From NCBI GenBank assembly GCA_030600505.1, contig JAUVLY010000054.1, positions 1-6,165 on the forward strand: a stretch of 6,165 nucleotides of DNA. Reading direction: 5' to 3'. How positions within the stretch are numbered: the stretch's first letter is position 1; each line of letters begins with the position of its first letter. Origin of the DNA: Candidatus Falkowiibacteriota bacterium (GTDB lineage Bacteria; Patescibacteriota; Patescibacteriia; Patescibacteriales; UBA12075). The translations under genes and the position numbers were made by a program. Below the pieces are notes generated by a model. That model saw only the letters and a program-made list of their open reading frames with translations, was not told where the DNA came from and did not search any database. This document shows, piece by piece, positions 4,804 to 6,165 of this stretch.

Positions 4804-6162
4804 ATGAAAAAGCAATTAATTATACTGCTATTAATTTTTATAATAATGCCGCTCTCCGGCTGTCTTAAGGACCTGGGGGAACCGCCCAAAGGAGTTACCC
4901 TAAACTACTGGCGCGTCTGGGACGGGTCTGATGATTTTGCCGAAATCATTGCCACTTACAGCCACCGGCATCCATACGTTACAATTAAATATAAAAAACT
5001 CCGCTACGATGAATTTGAACAAGAGCTAATTGAAGCCTTTGCCACTGACCGGGGACCGGATATTTTCTCCATCCATAATACCTGGATGTACGGCTATCAG
5101 GCTAAGGGCCTATTATCTCCGATGCCGCCCCAAACCGTAATGACCGTCCCGGAAATTAAAGGCAGCCTTAAAAAAGAAGTTTATTGGAATAAAATTACAA
5201 ACAAAAGCCCCAGCCTCAACCAAATCCGCGACAACTTTGTTGATACGGTTTACAGTGATATAGTAATTAATTATAAAGACGAAAAAACCAATGTATCCAG
5301 CCCGCGTGTCTTTGGATTGCCCCTTTCGGTCGACACCCTGGCCATGCTCTACAATAAAGACCTTTTTAATAATGCCGGCATTACCAGCCCGCCCGAATTC
5401 TGGAACCGGGAATTCCAACAAGACGTTAAAAAACTGACCAAACAAAACAACAAAGGTGAAATTATCCAATCCGGTGTTGCTCTCGGCGGCAGCGACAATA
5501 TTGAGCGCTCAACCGACATTCTTTCGGTACTGATGATGCAAAATGGATCCCAAATGATGCAAGGCTCAAAAATTTCTTTTCATCGCCGGCCATCCGGAGA
5601 GGGCAGGGACTATAATCCGGGCATTGACGCTTTAAGGTTCTACTCTGACTTTGCCAACCCGGCTAAGGAGGTGTATAGCTGGAACTCTAATCTGGAAAAT
5701 TCCCTAGACCTATTTATCGCCAATAAATTGGCCATGATGTTTGGCTACTCATATATGCTGCCAACCATTAAATCCAAGGCACCAAAGCTGAACTTTTCAA
5801 TAACCGCGTTGCCGCAAATTGAAGGCAATCCGCAGAGCATTAACTACGCTAATTATTGGGTAGAGGTGGTTAGTAATAAATGTAAAAACAAAGATGCAGC
5901 CTGGGATTTTGTTAAATTTATTACCACCAATAAAGGCGCGGTTAAAAGCTATCTGGATAAAACTCAGCGACCGACCGCTTTGCGCTCTCTGATTGACGAA
6001 CAGATCGAGGAAGAGATCATTACTCCCTTTGTTGATTCGGTTTTGACCGCCAAGAGCTGGTACCGCGGCAATGACGCGGTTACAGCCGAAAAAATCTTAA
6101 ACAAAATGATTGATAAAGAATTAAACAACCAAATCGGTAAATCCCACGCGGTTAATATCTAG
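4804..6162 (+). CDS. Lipoprotein extracellular solute-binding protein (ABC, sugar type)
   Basis: This 452-residue protein starts with a lipoprotein signal: MKKQ, a hydrophobic core (5-18) and lipobox L17-S-G-C20, so it should be anchored outside the membrane through Cys20. The mature part follows the family 1 solute-binding fold. It has an initial strand LNYWRVWD (33-40) and a helix ending in a DEFEQEL-type segment. RGPDIFSIHNTWM (83-95) and FGLPLSVDTLAMLYNKDLF (170-188) are the classical ligand-cleft regions. LFIANKLAMMFGYSYMLP (303-320) and AAWDFVKFITT (365-375) follow. It would capture a sugar or similar oligomer and hand it to ABC permeases; the ligand cannot be read. The start at ATG 4804 is fixed by the signal peptide; no Shine-Dalgarno sequence is seen. 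The gene is complete, with its stop 3 nt before the window ends, so permease genes, if linked, lie beyond it. Codon use and G+C return to the style of the genes before the cassette. Confidence 0.93.
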   Translation: MKKQLIILLLIFIIMPLSGCLKDLGEPPKGVTLNYWRVWDGSDDFAEIIATYSHRHPYVTIKYKKLRYDEFEQELIEAFATDRGPDIFSIHNTWMYGYQAKGLLSPMPPQTVMTVPEIKGSLKKEVYWNKITNKSPSLNQIRDNFVDTVYSDIVINYKDEKTNVSSPRVFGLPLSVDTLAMLYNKDLFNNAGITSPPEFWNREFQQDVKKLTKQNNKGEIIQSGVALGGSDNIERSTDILSVLMMQNGSQMMQGSKISFHRRPSGEGRDYNPGIDALRFYSDFANPAKEVYSWNSNLENSLDLFIANKLAMMFGYSYMLPTIKSKAPKLNFSITALPQIEGNPQSINYANYWVEVVSNKCKNKDAAWDFVKFITTNKGAVKSYLDKTQRPTALRSLIDEQIEEEIITPFVDSVLTAKSWYRGNDAVTAEKILNKMIDKELNNQIGKSHAVNI

Positions 6163-6165
6163 GCG

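Noticed and set aside
5113..5469. A 118-codon open frame on the minus strand inside the binding-protein gene
   Set aside because: It is fully antisense to a well-supported gene and its translation shows no family pattern; it is treated as a shadow.

Overview
The window reads as part of a small bacterial genome, most likely from the Candidate Phyla Radiation (Patescibacteria, Parcubacteria-like). This is an inference. It rests on strings of ATTCGCA/ATTCGTAA-type heptads in front of genes, the lack of recognisable Shine-Dalgarno sequences before any gene, the A+T-rich lysine/asparagine-rich proteins, and the gene mix. All five or six genes lie on the + strand.

Layout. Positions 1-158 are a leader with two short degenerate tandem repeats and no gene. 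Next comes a 12-helix major-facilitator-type transporter (159-1370) closed by a rho-independent terminator (about 1381-1413). Positions 1414-1626 hold a G/C-rich, purine/pyrimidine-skewed repeat with three matching arm pairs (1459-1564) and another ATTCGTAA tract (1586-1620). The full-length AAA+ ATPase ComM/YifB follows (1627-3147), a branch-migration helicase linked to natural transformation in other bacteria.

The composition then falls abruptly to roughly a quarter G+C by eye. Positions 3148-4684 form a self-contained cassette. It has a consensus sigma-70-type promoter (TTGACA, 16 bp, TATAAT), an 18-bp palindromic candidate operator inside that promoter, and three tightly packed genes: a RelE/HigB (Gp49-like) toxin (3299-3748), an overlapping Xre/HigA-type antitoxin (3732-4145), and 1 nt later a 157-residue protein of unknown function (4147-4620). 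A strong rho-independent terminator ends it. The toxin-antitoxin-third gene order, with an antitoxin that carries a tail beyond its DNA-binding domain, is the most interesting point here. It resembles the layout of tripartite systems, but the third protein does not look like SecB.

After the cassette, composition returns to the chromosomal style. An extended -10 promoter overlapping a 20-bp A+T palindrome (4765-4788) precedes a complete lipoprotein solute-binding protein of the ABC sugar-uptake type (4804-6162). Its permease partners would be expected just beyond the window.

The transporter, comM and the binding protein look like resident genes. The cassette looks horizontally acquired and autoregulated. 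Nothing in the sequence ties its function to ComM or to the binding protein.
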